Positions 31,962 through 42,223 of a DNA stretch of 64,000 nucleotides are shown piece after piece. Source of the DNA: Astragalus membranaceus (lineage: Eukaryota > Streptophyta > Magnoliopsida > Fabales > Fabaceae). The DNA lies in contig CM076846.1 in NCBI GenBank assembly GCA_039519185.1, forward strand, positions 126,422,182 through 126,486,181, given 5' to 3'. The notes beneath the pieces are model-generated. The model was not told where the DNA came from and did no database searches. It saw only the letters and a program-made list of their open reading frames with translations. The translations under genes were made by a program, and so were the position numbers. The first letter of the stretch is position 1. Each line of letters starts with the position of its first letter.

Positions 31962-32503
31962 TGTGAGAACAATTTGTTGGTGGGAATAATAATGTTGCAA
32001 CTAAGAAGAACAACAAAACATAGAAAATCATTAGTATCAATAATTGTGAATAACATGTAGGATAAATAACAAGGAGAAGATAAATTCATCATTGCACAAG
32101 ACTCCAAGGCGTGTATGACACTAAGCTTTAGGTTCGATTCGTCCCCCACCAATCACTGGATGCAATAGGATGACCAGCGAATCCCCTTTAGGATACAATG
32201 GAGTTCCTTGACATGGTCTGCATACCCATACCAAGCGTATCGATCAATGGTAGTTTACGGAATAAAGTTTCCTCAATTACTCTCGTGCACTAGAGAAAAG
32301 AAGAAATGACTTAGATATTAATTTTTGGCAGAATTTTGGGTAATGTAAACATGAAAATTTGTGTTGTATTCTCTGCCCAAAAGTGTCTTTATTTATAGAG
32401 AAACTCATGCCAATTGGTGTAGGGAAACAACTCTTGAAAAAGGTCTTTGCAATGTTCAACCGGAACCATTAAATCGGATCCGCGTTGTTTCAATGACACA
32501 ATG

Positions 32504-32576
32504 TGACTGTTGGTGAAGTGGTTAGCGCCTGCGCCTCTTCATTATAGGACCCGGGTTCAATTCCTCCTCATGCCAC
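32504..32576 (+). other. tRNA-like sequence in the left LTR
   Basis: Box A TGGTGAAGTGG (32511-32521) and box B GGGTTCAATTCC (32553-32564) sit 42 bp apart, as in a tRNA gene, and the end TGCCA mimics an acceptor tail. The T stem pairs poorly and the acceptor stem is weak, so this is a tRNA-derived or Pol III-promoter-like segment rather than a functional tRNA. Confidence 0.5.
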
Positions 32577-32624
32577 TTTTCATTTTAAGTTTGTTAAAAT
32601 TCGATTTTAATACACACAAAAAGA

Positions 32625-32698
32625 ATGGGATGCAAGAATCGAACTCGAGTCACATCACACAAGCAAAAATACCACAACAGGGCCATTGTACCAAACGC
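32625..32698 (-). other. second tRNA-like sequence in the left LTR, opposite strand
   Basis: On the minus strand box A TGGTACAATGG (32693-32683) matches the tRNA consensus. Box B GAGTTCGATTC (32647-32637) follows 47 bp later. It faces the plus-strand tRNA-like segment tail to tail. Confidence 0.45.
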
Positions 32699-32777
32699 AT
32701 ATATATGTCATTCTGATGCCATTAATTTTATCTAACCATTGCAATCTTCCAAATATATTTTGGAAATTTCTCCAACA

Positions 32778-34558
32778 ATCCCCCACCATTTTCAAAATAT
32801 ATCTAAATCCATTATTCTGGAAATCTCATGGTTTCAGATAATGGTATCTTGCGATTTGAACCATTACTTAGTAAGTTAAGTTTTCACTCATCCCCAAATA
32901 GATTGGTAGACAAGCTTTGAACCAATTATTCATTAGAAAAAGTGCGCATAACTTACACATGAAATCTCGGTACCATTGGTCGAATTATAAAATCGACACA
33001 TTTGTTAAGGCCTTGTGTCTCATATCCTTTTCATGAGAATTTAAGAGTCAAGCCCTTGAACTCTATGAAGCGGCCCCACTTCATTCTCATCTAGGTAGAT
33101 ATATCAGAAATGCACCCATAATTATGCATCTCAGCAAATATATGCTATACGTCCATTAAGAGGAAAACCTCATCCTACCACTTTTATTCTTATGGTCCAA
33201 GTACTTTTACCCCTTGGGATGTATCTATTGTATAGTACTTCAATCACTCTTATAGTGTACTTTATCCATTGAACTCAAGACTTGATGTTGCTCAAGTGTG
33301 AGTTGGGTTTCCACTATTGGTGATCAATTAGATATGGGCTTGTATCACATCCACAATGATGTCTTCAACATCATATCATTGTCAACTCTTTCGTCAAAGA
33401 CATGCGAACTTTAATCCAACTTTAATAAACTTTGAATATTCAATCAATCACATAGCTATGGCTTTTATATATTCTTGATAGTCTAAACTAACTATCACCA
33501 TGACACTTTTGTCATTCATTGTGTCATATACACAAAATTTTTGTCATTCTTCATTTGCTATTAAATATTTAATAACCATTTCAATTTGAAGTTCTACTCC
33601 CACTTTAATGTATTCATGAAGCCATACATTCAATACATTAAATATATAAAGCAATAATGACCATGATCATGAAGATTTATCATAATCAACTTTAATTTTA
33701 TAAGGTGGGTCCAAACATGTAAGTCATATACTCCACATAAAATTAAATAAAACACTTTTAGAATTTATTTATGTTTTATGAAAAAGAACATGTCTATATT
33801 AGCTATCACATAACTAATACATGTACCATAACTTCTAAGTGTCAAATTCTAGTTTCATGTATATTCATGTTTTATGCTAAAACAAAATAGTACTCACAAT
33901 ATAAAATAAACAATGAACCAAAATCATTAATATTTTATATCACTTTACTCCATGAACATTTTGTCAACTTAATAATTTAAAACTTACCCAAATCATTTTC
34001 AATATCAATATAGGCAAGAAATTAACAATTACTTTCATATTATCATGCACATATAATATGAGATCATCAATTCTAAATTTATTAATTTCATACACAAAAC
34101 TACAATATCATTAAACCATCTATTTGATATTTATGATAATTCATATGAACTATTTTATAGATTAAAATAAAACAACATGTAATCATATATCAAACAAAGG
34201 TTTAAAACATAATTAACTTTGTCTTCACAAGTTTTCCACACATGGTTTAGAGTTCCATATTCATGAAAATTATTTCTAAAACAAATTATTTTTTCTTAGT
34301 TTAAACAAACCACTTTCATGAATAAACTTGAATTAAAATTCATCTTTACATGTGTTATTAATTTAGACCATCAAGCATTTCATGGATATTTATTTAGAGT
34401 AATTGTGTACCTTTCACCAAAGTAGAAAGTTGTTACCATAAATCATCTTTGGTCTTAAATATGAAATCATCTCTTTCAAATTATAAGTAGAAAAACATCT
34501 TCCTTCAATGTTGCAATCATCATTTCAAAACAAATGCAAAAAACTCGAACCTAAAGAT
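32778..34558. other. interior of the tRNA-like-LTR element
   Basis: AT-rich, with no coding frame or domain recognised on either strand. It gives no sign of the autonomous partner's family. Confidence 0.7.
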
Positions 34559-35106
34559 TGTGAGAACAATTTGTTGGTGGGAATAATAATGTTGCAACTA
34601 AGAAGAACAACAAAACATAGAAAATCATTAGTATCAATAATTGTGATTAACATGTAGGATAAATAACAAGGAGAAGATAAATTCATCATTGCACAAGACT
34701 CCAAGGCGTGTATGACACTAAGCTTTAGGTTCGATTCGTCCCCCACCAATCACTCTAGATTGGATGCAATAGGATGACCAGCGAATCCCCTTTAGGATAC
34801 AATGGAGTTCCTTGACATGGTCTGCATACCCATACCAAGCGTATCGATCAATGGTAGTTTACGGAATAAAGTTTCCTCAATTACTCTCGTGCACTAGAGA
34901 AAAGAAGAAATGACTTAGATATTAATTTTGGCAGAATTTTGGGTAATGTAAACATGAAAATTTGTGTTGTATTCTCTGCCCAAAAGTGTCTTTATTTATA
35001 GAGAAACTCATGCCAATTGGTGTAGGGAAACAACTCTTGAAAAAGGTCTTTGCAATGTTCAACCGGAACCATTAAATCGGATCCGCGTTGTTTCAATGAC
35101 ACAATG

Positions 35107-35179
35107 TGACTGTTGGCGAAGTGGTTAGCGCTTGCGCCTCTTCATTATAGGACTCGGGTTCAATTCCTCCTCATGCCAC
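35107..35179 (+). other. tRNA-like sequence in the right LTR
   Basis: The copy of 32504-32576. Three of the few LTR-LTR substitutions fall here (box A T to C at 35116, and two others). Box B is unchanged. Confidence 0.5.
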
Positions 35180-35227
35180 TTTTCATTTTAAGTTTGTTAA
35201 AATTCGATTTTAATACACACAAAAAGA

Positions 35228-35301
35228 ATGGGATGCAAGAATCGAACTCGAGTCACATCACACAAGCAAAAATACCACAACAGGACCATTGTACCAAACG
35301 C
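35228..35301 (-). other. second tRNA-like sequence in the right LTR, opposite strand
   Basis: The copy of 32625-32698. Boxes A (35296-35286) and B (35249-35239) are both unchanged. Confidence 0.45.
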
Positions 35302-35517
35302 ATATATATGTCATTCTGATGCCATTAATTTTATCTAACCATTGCAATCTTCCAAATATATTTTGGAAATTTCTCCAACATCACCGTAGCTCGCCAACCT
35401 CGCAACAACCACCCACGACCCCACTGTCCCTCTTCGCTGGTACCACCACCATGGCTCTCCCTTCGTTGACGTCCAAACGACCACCGACGTAACCCGAAGT
35501 TTTTCATTGTCACCGGT

Positions 35518-35520
<3 letters not shown>

Positions 35521-35555
<35 letters not shown>
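35521..35555. repeat. (AG)n microsatellite
   Basis: About 17 uninterrupted AG units within the Ogre-A LTR. Confidence 0.95.
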
Positions 35556-35558
<3 letters not shown>

Positions 35559-36528
35559 GAACGGTGCTGTGGAAGGTAGATCCATGGTGGGGAGAAGAGG
35601 ATCGGACGTAGTGAGGGGAGGGGAGAATGAAACGGCGGATCTATGGCTAGTGGGAAACATAGCGCCGTGAGAGAGGTTTCGGTGTTGGAGAAGGAGGGAA
35701 GAACAGAAATGGAGTTGAGAGAGAAGGGGTCGGTTTACAGTGAAGAGAAGAGATGAGATTAGGGTAGGGTGAGAAGGGGAGGCGGAGTGGCGCGGTGGAG
35801 AGAAGAGATGAGATAGGGGTAGGGTGAGAGAGAGAGAGGCGGATACGGCGCGAAAGGGGAGAGAGAGAAGAAAAATGTTAGGGTTTGACATTTTAGGGTG
35901 TGGAGGCGCGCCGTGGGAAGAGGAGAGTTTTAGGGTTGCTGTTTTGAGATTTTTGCTTTTATATTGGGAAAGCAATGGCAGTTTTGTCTTTTCACATTTT
36001 TTATTATTCAGATTCTTATTTACACCCCCTGCATTTGCTTCGCACGCCCCCCTGAAGCCTACGTTTTGGGCTTTGACGGACCAGCCCACTAAAAATGAGA
36101 ATGGGCTACTACCTGCACCCCAGTTTTAATGATACAACCCTCAGTGGTTAGCTGCACCCCCATTTTACTGTTTCACCCCCTTTTTCGTTTTTTTTCTCTT
36201 TATTATTTCTTCACAAAATAATTTTTTTTTCTACAAAAACCCTATAAAAATTATAAAAATGGAATCGGCCGAGATGTACGTCTCGTCGGTCCCGGTTTAA
36301 GAGACTTTAGCCGTACGGCTTTGATCTTAAACCCCTTCAAAAATTAAAATCAATTAACACACAAATAATTTTCTTCCAAAAAATCAAAATCTTATTTGCA
36401 AAAACAGGGGACTAAATAGGCCGTACGGCCGGGTTAGTCATCGTTTTAGGACGAATGAACCGTACAGATCAAAAGTTCTAAAACCCCTAAATAAAAATCA
36501 ACAAAACAAACAAACTTTTTTCCAAAAG

Positions 36529-36845
36529 AACTACGTGGCCTTTGATTCTCCGCTTCGGAGATACGTAGGAGCGGGGCTTCCCCGTCAAGCTAAATTAATT
36601 TTTTCCAATAAATTATCAATTTTTTTCTTTAACACCTATTTTCAAAAAAAAAATATACAAAAAAGGGGTTGGCTGAGATGTGACATCTGGTCAATCCCGG
36701 TTTAATAGACTTTAGCTGTACGGCTTTGATCTTAAACCCCTTCAAAATAAAATCAACCAACCAACAAAATTTTCATGAAGAACTACGTGACTTTTGAGTT
36801 CCTCGTTGCACCGGAGGATACGTAGGAGCGGGGTTTCCTCTCAAG
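36529..36845 (+). promoter_or_regulatory. paired double-hairpin motif in the Ogre-A 5' LTR
   Basis: Two copies lie at 36531-36590 and 36783-36845. Each has CTACGT, CTTT-GA, a stem-loop (CTCCGCTTCGGAG in the first; CCTC with GGAGG in the second), TACGTAGGAGCGGGG, and a C-rich partner ending TCAAGC or TCAAGT. The first copy can form GGGG-CTT-CCCC. The spacing from the LTR 3' end (340-650 bp) parallels Ogre-B. The element is shared by two diverged Ogres, so it is probably functional. The role is unknown. Confidence 0.6.
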
Positions 36846-37188
36846 TCAAAAATTAAATTTTCTTAAGTTGGTCCCTATTTTATTTATTTCTAAATAATTC
36901 TCTTTTACTTTATTAATTTTTTGGGTAAACAAATTTTTCTAAACTTATTGATATGTTGCACAATCAAATTTAGGGTAACTGTCTTAGGACAGATGTATTA
37001 GGGGTAGTGTGGGATTTAGTTTTCGCCCTTCCCTATGCATAACCGACTCCCGAATCCAATCTAGTTTACGCAGACCAAATAATTGCTTTGATAGGTTTTT
37101 CTCAATTTCCCTATTTAATAAATTGGGTGGCGACTCCTAAAATAATCAATTTTTGAGCCGTCCACGTCGGGACCCCGGTCACGACAGA

Positions 37189-37206
37189 TGGCGACTCCGC
37201 TGGGGA
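37189..37206 (+). promoter_or_regulatory. primer binding site of Ogre-A
   Basis: TGGCGACTCCGCTGGGGA, two bases after the LTR end CACGACA. It differs slightly from the Ogre-B site. Confidence 0.85.
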
Positions 37207-37965
37207 ATAGTAAGAGTCAAGCCTTTTATAATTTGAATGTGCGAGATATATTTGAGTAATAATTTTATTTACCCTTTATTGAATTATTGTATATAGTGTT
37301 TTACATTTTGCTTAAATATGAACCCTTGGGTAGAGGCCTATTAATTTCCGTATATGTGCTTGTTTGTTTTGCAGCTTGGGGGGGGGGGTATAGCTGGCAT
37401 TTTGCTCCTACACGCACTTCACTATCACACCTCTCTGCACGCACGTGAGAATAGTCCTACACCCGGATTAGAGCATACCTTAAGTTAGAACGAGACCGCG
37501 TAGTGATGGCCTACTGGATGTACGTCCTGTTGGGTGGTCACGAAAGTCTCACCTAGAGTTTGGCCCATTTTGGGGATGCTATCACTTCTAATAGCTTGCC
37601 TATTGTTGCGATTAGCATTCTTGATTGGGGTCGTTGGCTCTAGGAACCTTATTTAAGACTCTATAGAGCTACCATTGAGAGGTTCACCTTTTAGAAGAGA
37701 CCTTAGATCTATTCTCAAAGGAACCATTTTTAGGACACAAAGGAGCCTCATACCCTGCATCCAAGCAAACCCTCATGCATTTTCGCATTTTTGAAAAATT
37801 CCAAAAAAATCATATTTTACTCTCGGCAAAATATTTATTTTTAGAAACACACCTCATGCGTCTTATTTTACCTTTCGCATGTCACGAAAGACTAATATAT
37901 TAACATCTCACTTTGCATGCATTTATATGACCGCCAGGGAATTGTACGGTTTTATTTCTGACAGG
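37207..37965 (+). other. Ogre-A 5' leader
   Basis: An untranslated leader with no recognised motif apart from a G9 run at about 37379-37388. Confidence 0.65.
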
Positions 37966-38465
37966 ATGGATCAAATTTTTAAGAAAACCATACATTTGAA
38001 AGTCAAGCAACCAGATCTGAGCAACTTGCGGGATTTAAGCAATTAAATGGTGTCATGGAAGCGTGACTCCTTTACCGCCAAGTATGTGAAGCTCCTAGGG
38101 CTTCTAAATGTTAAGGTACAAGATGAAGCTCTCACCGCACTGGGCCAGTATTATGATCCACCGTTACGGTGTTTCACCTTTCAAGACTATCAGTTGGCCC
38201 TGACCTTGGAAGAATTTGAAAATATCTTATGTTTCCCTCCAGAGAACAAGGAGCTCTATCGATATGTGGAGAATTATCCCTTAGCTGAAAATTTATCTGA
38301 GATATTGAAAGTTTCGGCACCAGACTTAGCTAAAATGGTAGTTGGAAAGAGGGGTGTAAAAGGTTTGACCAGGGAGTATTTGGAGGAAGAGGCCTCGTCT
38401 CGGGCCAGCAAAGGAGATTGGGTTACTTTTATGGACGTTCTCGCTCTCCTCCTCTATGGAGTCGT
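37966..38465 (+). pseudogene. Ogre-A ORF1, N-terminal part
   Basis: ATG at 37966 gives 26 codons, then a TAA at 38044, then an in-frame ATG at 38047 and 139 further codons. It is similar to the N-terminus of Ogre-B ORF1 (here FQDYQLALTLEEFENILCFP). The frame is cut at 38465 by CACTA element 2 and resumes at 44178 in the same phase after removal of the element and one TSD copy. It is shorter overall than Ogre-B ORF1, lacking much of the middle. Confidence 0.75.
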
Positions 38466-38675
38466 CACTACAAGAATAAGTGCTTTTTCCTGCCATTTTT
38501 TCCGACGAACTCTTATTCGTCGCAATTTCCGACGGATTTCCGACGAAAAAGTCGTCGCAAATGTTCAAGAAAAAAGGGCGCTTACTTTCCCGCTTACGTT
38601 TCCGACAAAAACGTGTTTCGTCGCAAATTTGCGACGGCTATGTCCGTCAGAAAACGCTAAAAGTCCGTCGCAAAG
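38466..38675. repeat. CACTA element 2 left subterminal repeats
   Basis: Many copies of TCCGACG(A/G) and GCGACG(A/G) in both orientations follow the TIR. They are probable transposase binding sites. Confidence 0.85.
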
Positions 38676-39575
38676 TAACAGATCCTAAATTAAAGGGAAG
38701 CTCTTCCACGATCTCTCATTTCACGCAATATTCCACTCTCACTTCTCTCTCAGTCGCCCTCTCCCTCACTTCCCTCACGCTGATCCCTCCCTCTCCCTCT
38801 CACCTTTCACTCTCCTCCGCCCTCTTCTTCCGAACCAACCACCCTCCATCCTCCACAGCCCTCCTCCGTGCAAACGCTCGCGTTGACTCGTGACAGAAAT
38901 CGCTGGCGATGGAGGATCGTCCGGCGCGGCGTGCTAACGCGTGAACTCGTGGGAGCAGTGCTCTCTCTAGCGCGCCTGGAAACCCTAAATCACCCACGAC
39001 CCGATTCACGACACGGAAGAGGAAACGTGACCCGGTTCGAATTGAAACCCTAATTTCGGCCAAAACTGCAAGGTACACTGAACCAAATCATTGCAACGGT
39101 AACATCTCTTTGGGACTCATCCATCTTTAATTCCTTCCAAATTCCTAGATTCAACAATCATTCAGATTCATCATTCATTCTCTGATATCAATGAAATGGG
39201 TTTAATGTTGCTTCTAGACTGTGCATGGAAGCATGGGGTTAGTGTTGATGGAGGAGAAGGTGTTTCAGCTGCTGCCCCACTAGATGATTTGGAGATTCCT
39301 AATATTGATGATGAAATTGATGAAGTAGGAGCTGAAAATTGTATGGAAGATGTTGGTTTAGACCACAATACCTTGGATGAGTTGTTAAATTAATGTTTTT
39401 TAAGATATTTTAGATTCTGGTGGTGATTTTAATTTATGTTTGAGACAATAACAGCTTGTGGTTTATGATCAAATTAATGAAAATTTTATGCTAAGGTTAT
39501 GTTGCTAGCATCTTAAATATAATTTTGTTTGTTGTGCTGAAGGTCATATATTCATTAATTTGTTTGTTGTGCTAG
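38676..39575 (+). other. CACTA element 2, unassigned 5' part of the captured segment
   Basis: 38700-38880 is CT-rich like a plant 5' UTR or leader. 38880-39080 is GC-rich. 39196-39393 holds a 65-codon acidic frame (for example NIDDEIDEVGAENCMEDVGL) that I do not recognise. These may be a promoter and first exons of a captured gene, but there is no homology I can name. Confidence 0.4.
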
Positions 39576-39830
39576 TTGCTGAAAAATCTGGTTGAAAGGA
39601 GAAGAAAGGTAAAGTCATGGATGAAGACTGCATCCGGTCTTAAAGTTCAGCAACTGGACATTCAACAGCAAGCACTGAAGCTCACTGCAAACAGGTTTTT
39701 TTCCCCTTTCTTGTCTCTAGTTCTGAGTTCCCTGAAATTGGTATTTCATTCTTCCTTCTGTATGTAAAAATTTCATGGTGTATGATGCAGTATGTATGGA
39801 ATTTCTCTTGGGCTTACAATGAAGTATACG
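39576..39830 (+). pseudogene. captured fragment of the DNA polymerase alpha catalytic subunit
   Basis: Exon 39576-39694, bounded by TGCTAG and GTTTTT, encodes KNLVERRRKVKSWMK and then QLDIQQQALKLTAN. This is polymerase motif B of family-B DNA polymerase alpha, whose conserved continuation SMYG is split by the intron. The next exon starts at 39791 after ATGCAG, supplies T-ATG-TAT-GGA (completing SMYG) and then diverges and stops. Pol alpha primes replication. Here only ~45 residues remain, without the exonuclease or palm Asp motifs, so it is a non-functional captured fragment. Confidence 0.75.
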
Positions 39831-40110
39831 TGTTTCATGGTGTTGTGAAGGTAGAAATTTCTCTTGGGCTTACAATGAAGTATACGTGTTTTCTTATTCA
39901 AACAAGTTAGTATACTAACTTTTCTTTTAGTTGGAAGCTCAAAGACAAGTGGGTGAAACTGCTCTAAACGATAACAGTTCACGGTCTCACCAGATAATAA
40001 GACTGGTCAGTCATAGTAAAACTCCTAAGTAGAACTTGCAAAAGAGGATCCTCTTAAACTCTTAACTGATATGGAAACATATCTTTAATTTCTTTTGGTG
40101 TATATTGCAG

Positions 40111-41178
40111 ACAATTCAAAGTACTCTTCGTGAAGAAGCAGATTGTGTGAAATCTTTTGTTGCAACTCTGGTAAATTGAGGTTTCTCACGTATCTACCTT
40201 AAAATGGTTGTATTTGTTCTCATACTGACTAATTCATGTCAATGAATGCAGAACTTTGTTGATCTGGCAGGAAGTGAGAGGGCGGCACAGACACATGCAG
40301 ATGGCACTAGGCTCAAAGAAGGCTGCCATATTAACCTTAGCTTGATGACTCTTACAACTGTTATCAGGAAGCTTAGGTCAGTATCAATGTTGTTTTCGGG
40401 AAGTTGATTTAGTTGTTATAATGGTGGATATCACCTTGTAGTGCCATTAGGATTAGGTATCTCTTTAGATTTCTTCTTCCTCTGATTGTCAGTATTCATA
40501 TTACCATATGCAGTGTTGGAAAAAGTAGTGGTCATATACCTTATAGAGATTCAAAGCTCACACGCATATTGCAACATTCCCTTGGTGGGAATGCACGCAC
40601 GGCCATCATTTGTACATTAAGTCCAGCACTAAGCCATGTAGAGCAATCACGAAACACACTCTATTTTGCTACCCGGGCAAAGGAAGTTACGAATAATGCT
40701 CAAGTTAACATGGTGGCTACTAATTCTGACTCACTTTTATGATTTTTCTTAATATTTTTCATCTCTCTGAAACAAAGCTTATCGTGTTTATTTTCAAATG
40801 CATAGGTTGTATCAGACAAACAACTTGTTAAACACTTGCAAAAGGAAGTAGCAAGACTGGAGGCACTGCTGCGCACTCCTGATCCATCCAACGAAAAGGA
40901 TTGGAAAATTCAACAGGTAAATTGAAAATCAAAATGATTATTTGGAACAAATATAATACCATATTACTGAAATTGTTAGTCCGTTAATCCAGATGGAGAT
41001 GGAAATTGAAGAGCTGAGACGCCAGAGAGATCTTGCACAAACAGATACAAAAACTGTTGACATTGTAGGTGGTGTTGATCCTCTTCCCAGCTACCCTCCT
41101 GTTGAGATTGTGATTGCTAGCACAAACAGATACAAAAACTGTAGTAGTTCAAGCAACTCCAGTAGTGAATCTGGATGA
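40111..41178 (+). pseudogene. captured five-exon fragment of a kinesin-7 (NACK-like) motor
   Basis: The exons are 40111-40170, 40252-40376, 40514-40712, 40806-40916 and 40993-41178. All have AG/GT borders, matched phases and no stop until 41176. Exon 2 carries switch II (NFVDLAGSERAAQ) and HINLSLMTLTTVIRKL. Exon 3 has GHIPYRDSKLTRILQ, SLGGNARTAIICTLSPAL and EQSRNTLYFATRAKEV. Exon 4 is the neck (VVSDKQLVKHLQKEVARLEA) and exon 5 is early coiled coil (EIEELRRQRDLAQ). These match plant kinesin-7 proteins that act at the cytokinetic phragmoplast. The P-loop and switch I are missing, so it cannot be a motor, yet ~190 codons stay open. Exon 5 diverges after RDLAQ. Confidence 0.85.
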
Positions 41179-41559
41179 GTTGATGAGTTGTGACACTTGA
41201 AATATCCATTAACCAAATTCATCACCTTTTCTGTCACATGCATGCAGCTGCTGTAAGAAAGGAAATATCGGATGAAACAGATCGTATAACTGGGAAGACA
41301 AAGCAAATTTCAAATATTCCTATTCACCTTAGTATATATTCTCCAAATGGTATTATTTCTGTTATCCTTCATAACATATAGTAACATGATTATAGACAAA
41401 AGCAGTTTAATTTATATTTTATAAAACAATGATTTAATTCTAGTTTTGTTGTTACTAGTTTTCACCTAATTCTTCATTTGGTTGGAGTAGACTCTTGTAT
41501 TTTTAAATGTACTTGGAGTTGTATGATGAATTTGCATGGTTGGTTGGTTTTCTCTCCAG

Positions 41560-42223
41560 TTGTGAACTTAGTTACCTCATTGACCTTCCTGGGTTGACAA
41601 AGGTTGCTGTAGGTAAGGTGTCACACATTTCTTGGCATTTTTATACAACTCACCAATCACCATAATAATGTTTTAATATCAAAATTTATTATGCTTCTTT
41701 CACAGAGGGAACGTGAATATTTTGAAACGAGTCCTGAGTATGGACATTTGGCACATAAAATGGGAGCAGAATATCTTGCCAAGCTTCTATCTGAGGTATT
41801 CTAATGAATATCTTTTTCCACAATATTTAGCTTAAACTTGTAAGTGTATTACTGTTTTTTCAATTGATTTTTTATGCTGTAGTTCATCCAATGATGAGTA
41901 ATTTCCCTTCCTTTCATTCACTGGCATTTATATCACATTAGCATTTGGAGGTTGTGATTAGGCAGCAGATACCTAGTATCATTGCTTTGATAAATAAAAC
42001 CATTGATGAGCTTAATTAATGCAGAGTTGGACCGTATTGGCAGGCCTATTGCTGTGGATTCAGGGGTCAGAACTTGCTTACACTAATGCTGAAATCATTC
42101 ATCTTAGATTCAAAACTACTTGTGCTAACAAGTGTCACCTTTTCTTTTACAGGCCCAACTATACACTATTTTAGAGATGTGTCGAGCATTTGACAAAGTA
42201 TTCAAGGAACACTTGGATGGAGG
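41560..42223 (+). pseudogene. captured four-exon fragment of a dynamin-related GTPase (DRP1/5-like)
   Basis: Exons are 41560-41612 (YLIDLPGLTKVAV, the GTPase G3 DLPG motif), 41706-41795 (EREYFETSPEYGHLAHKMGA), 41942-42065 (HLEVVIRQQIPSIIALINKT) and 42153-42223 (AQLYTILEMCRAFDKVFKEH). Introns have AG/GT borders. They correspond to separate parts of a plant dynamin-related protein, which pinches membranes in cytokinesis and endocytosis. Much of the GTPase domain between the first two exons is missing. A 4-bp insertion at about 42021 creates TAA and shifts the frame in exon 3. It is non-functional. Confidence 0.8.

Larger units (their letters stand above)
31962..32777. repeat. left LTR of the tRNA-like-LTR element
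   Basis: 816 bp. It contains two tRNA-like stretches in opposite orientation (32504-32576 plus, 32625-32698 minus) and a further box-B-like GGTTCGATTC at about 32132. The right LTR has an 8-bp insertion (CTAGATTG) relative to this copy at about 34754. Confidence 0.9.
31962..35380. mobile_element. non-autonomous LTR retrotransposon with tRNA-like LTRs
   Basis: The terminal direct repeats are 31962-32777 and 34559-35380 (816 and 822 bp), starting TGTGAGAAC and ending TCTCCAACA. They are flanked by a perfect 5-bp TSD, TCACC (31957-31961 and 35381-35385). The 1.78-kb interior has no open frame of note and no recognised gag or pol. I found no clear initiator-Met primer site after the left LTR (ATCCCCCACCATTTTC). 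By size and lack of coding it is a LARD-type derivative that needs a partner. The LTRs differ at only a handful of positions, so insertion is recent. The orientation is not settled. Confidence 0.9.
34559..35380. repeat. right LTR of the tRNA-like-LTR element
   Basis: 822 bp, the same ends as the left LTR and about 99% alike by eye. It keeps the two tRNA-like segments at 35107-35179 (plus; box A TGGCGAAGTGG) and 35228-35301 (minus). Confidence 0.9.
35386..37186 (+). repeat. Ogre-A 5' LTR, third segment
   Basis: It runs to GGTCACGACA at 37186, just before the primer site. A GC-rich, AG-rich part (35386-35960) is followed by a ~250-bp unit present twice (about 36265-36600 and 36668-36845), each with GACTTTAGC-GTACGGCTTTG and the double-hairpin motif. 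The 177-codon minus-strand frame at 35556-36089 has no recognised domain and is treated as LTR sequence. Confidence 0.75.

Noticed and set aside
32504..32698. Functional tRNA genes
   Set aside because: Boxes A and B are present but the T and acceptor stems pair poorly and both copies sit inside LTRs. I list them only as tRNA-like.
35556..36089. 177-codon minus-strand frame in a GC-rich patch
   Set aside because: It lies in the Ogre-A LTR, is low in complexity (Ser/Leu/Pro) and matches no family I recognise. A captured gene piece is possible but unsupported.
39576..42223. A single host gene combining polymerase, kinesin and dynamin domains
   Set aside because: All three are partial, contain frame breaks (dynamin) and lie inside exact CACTA ends with a TSD; this is transduplication, not a natural fusion gene.
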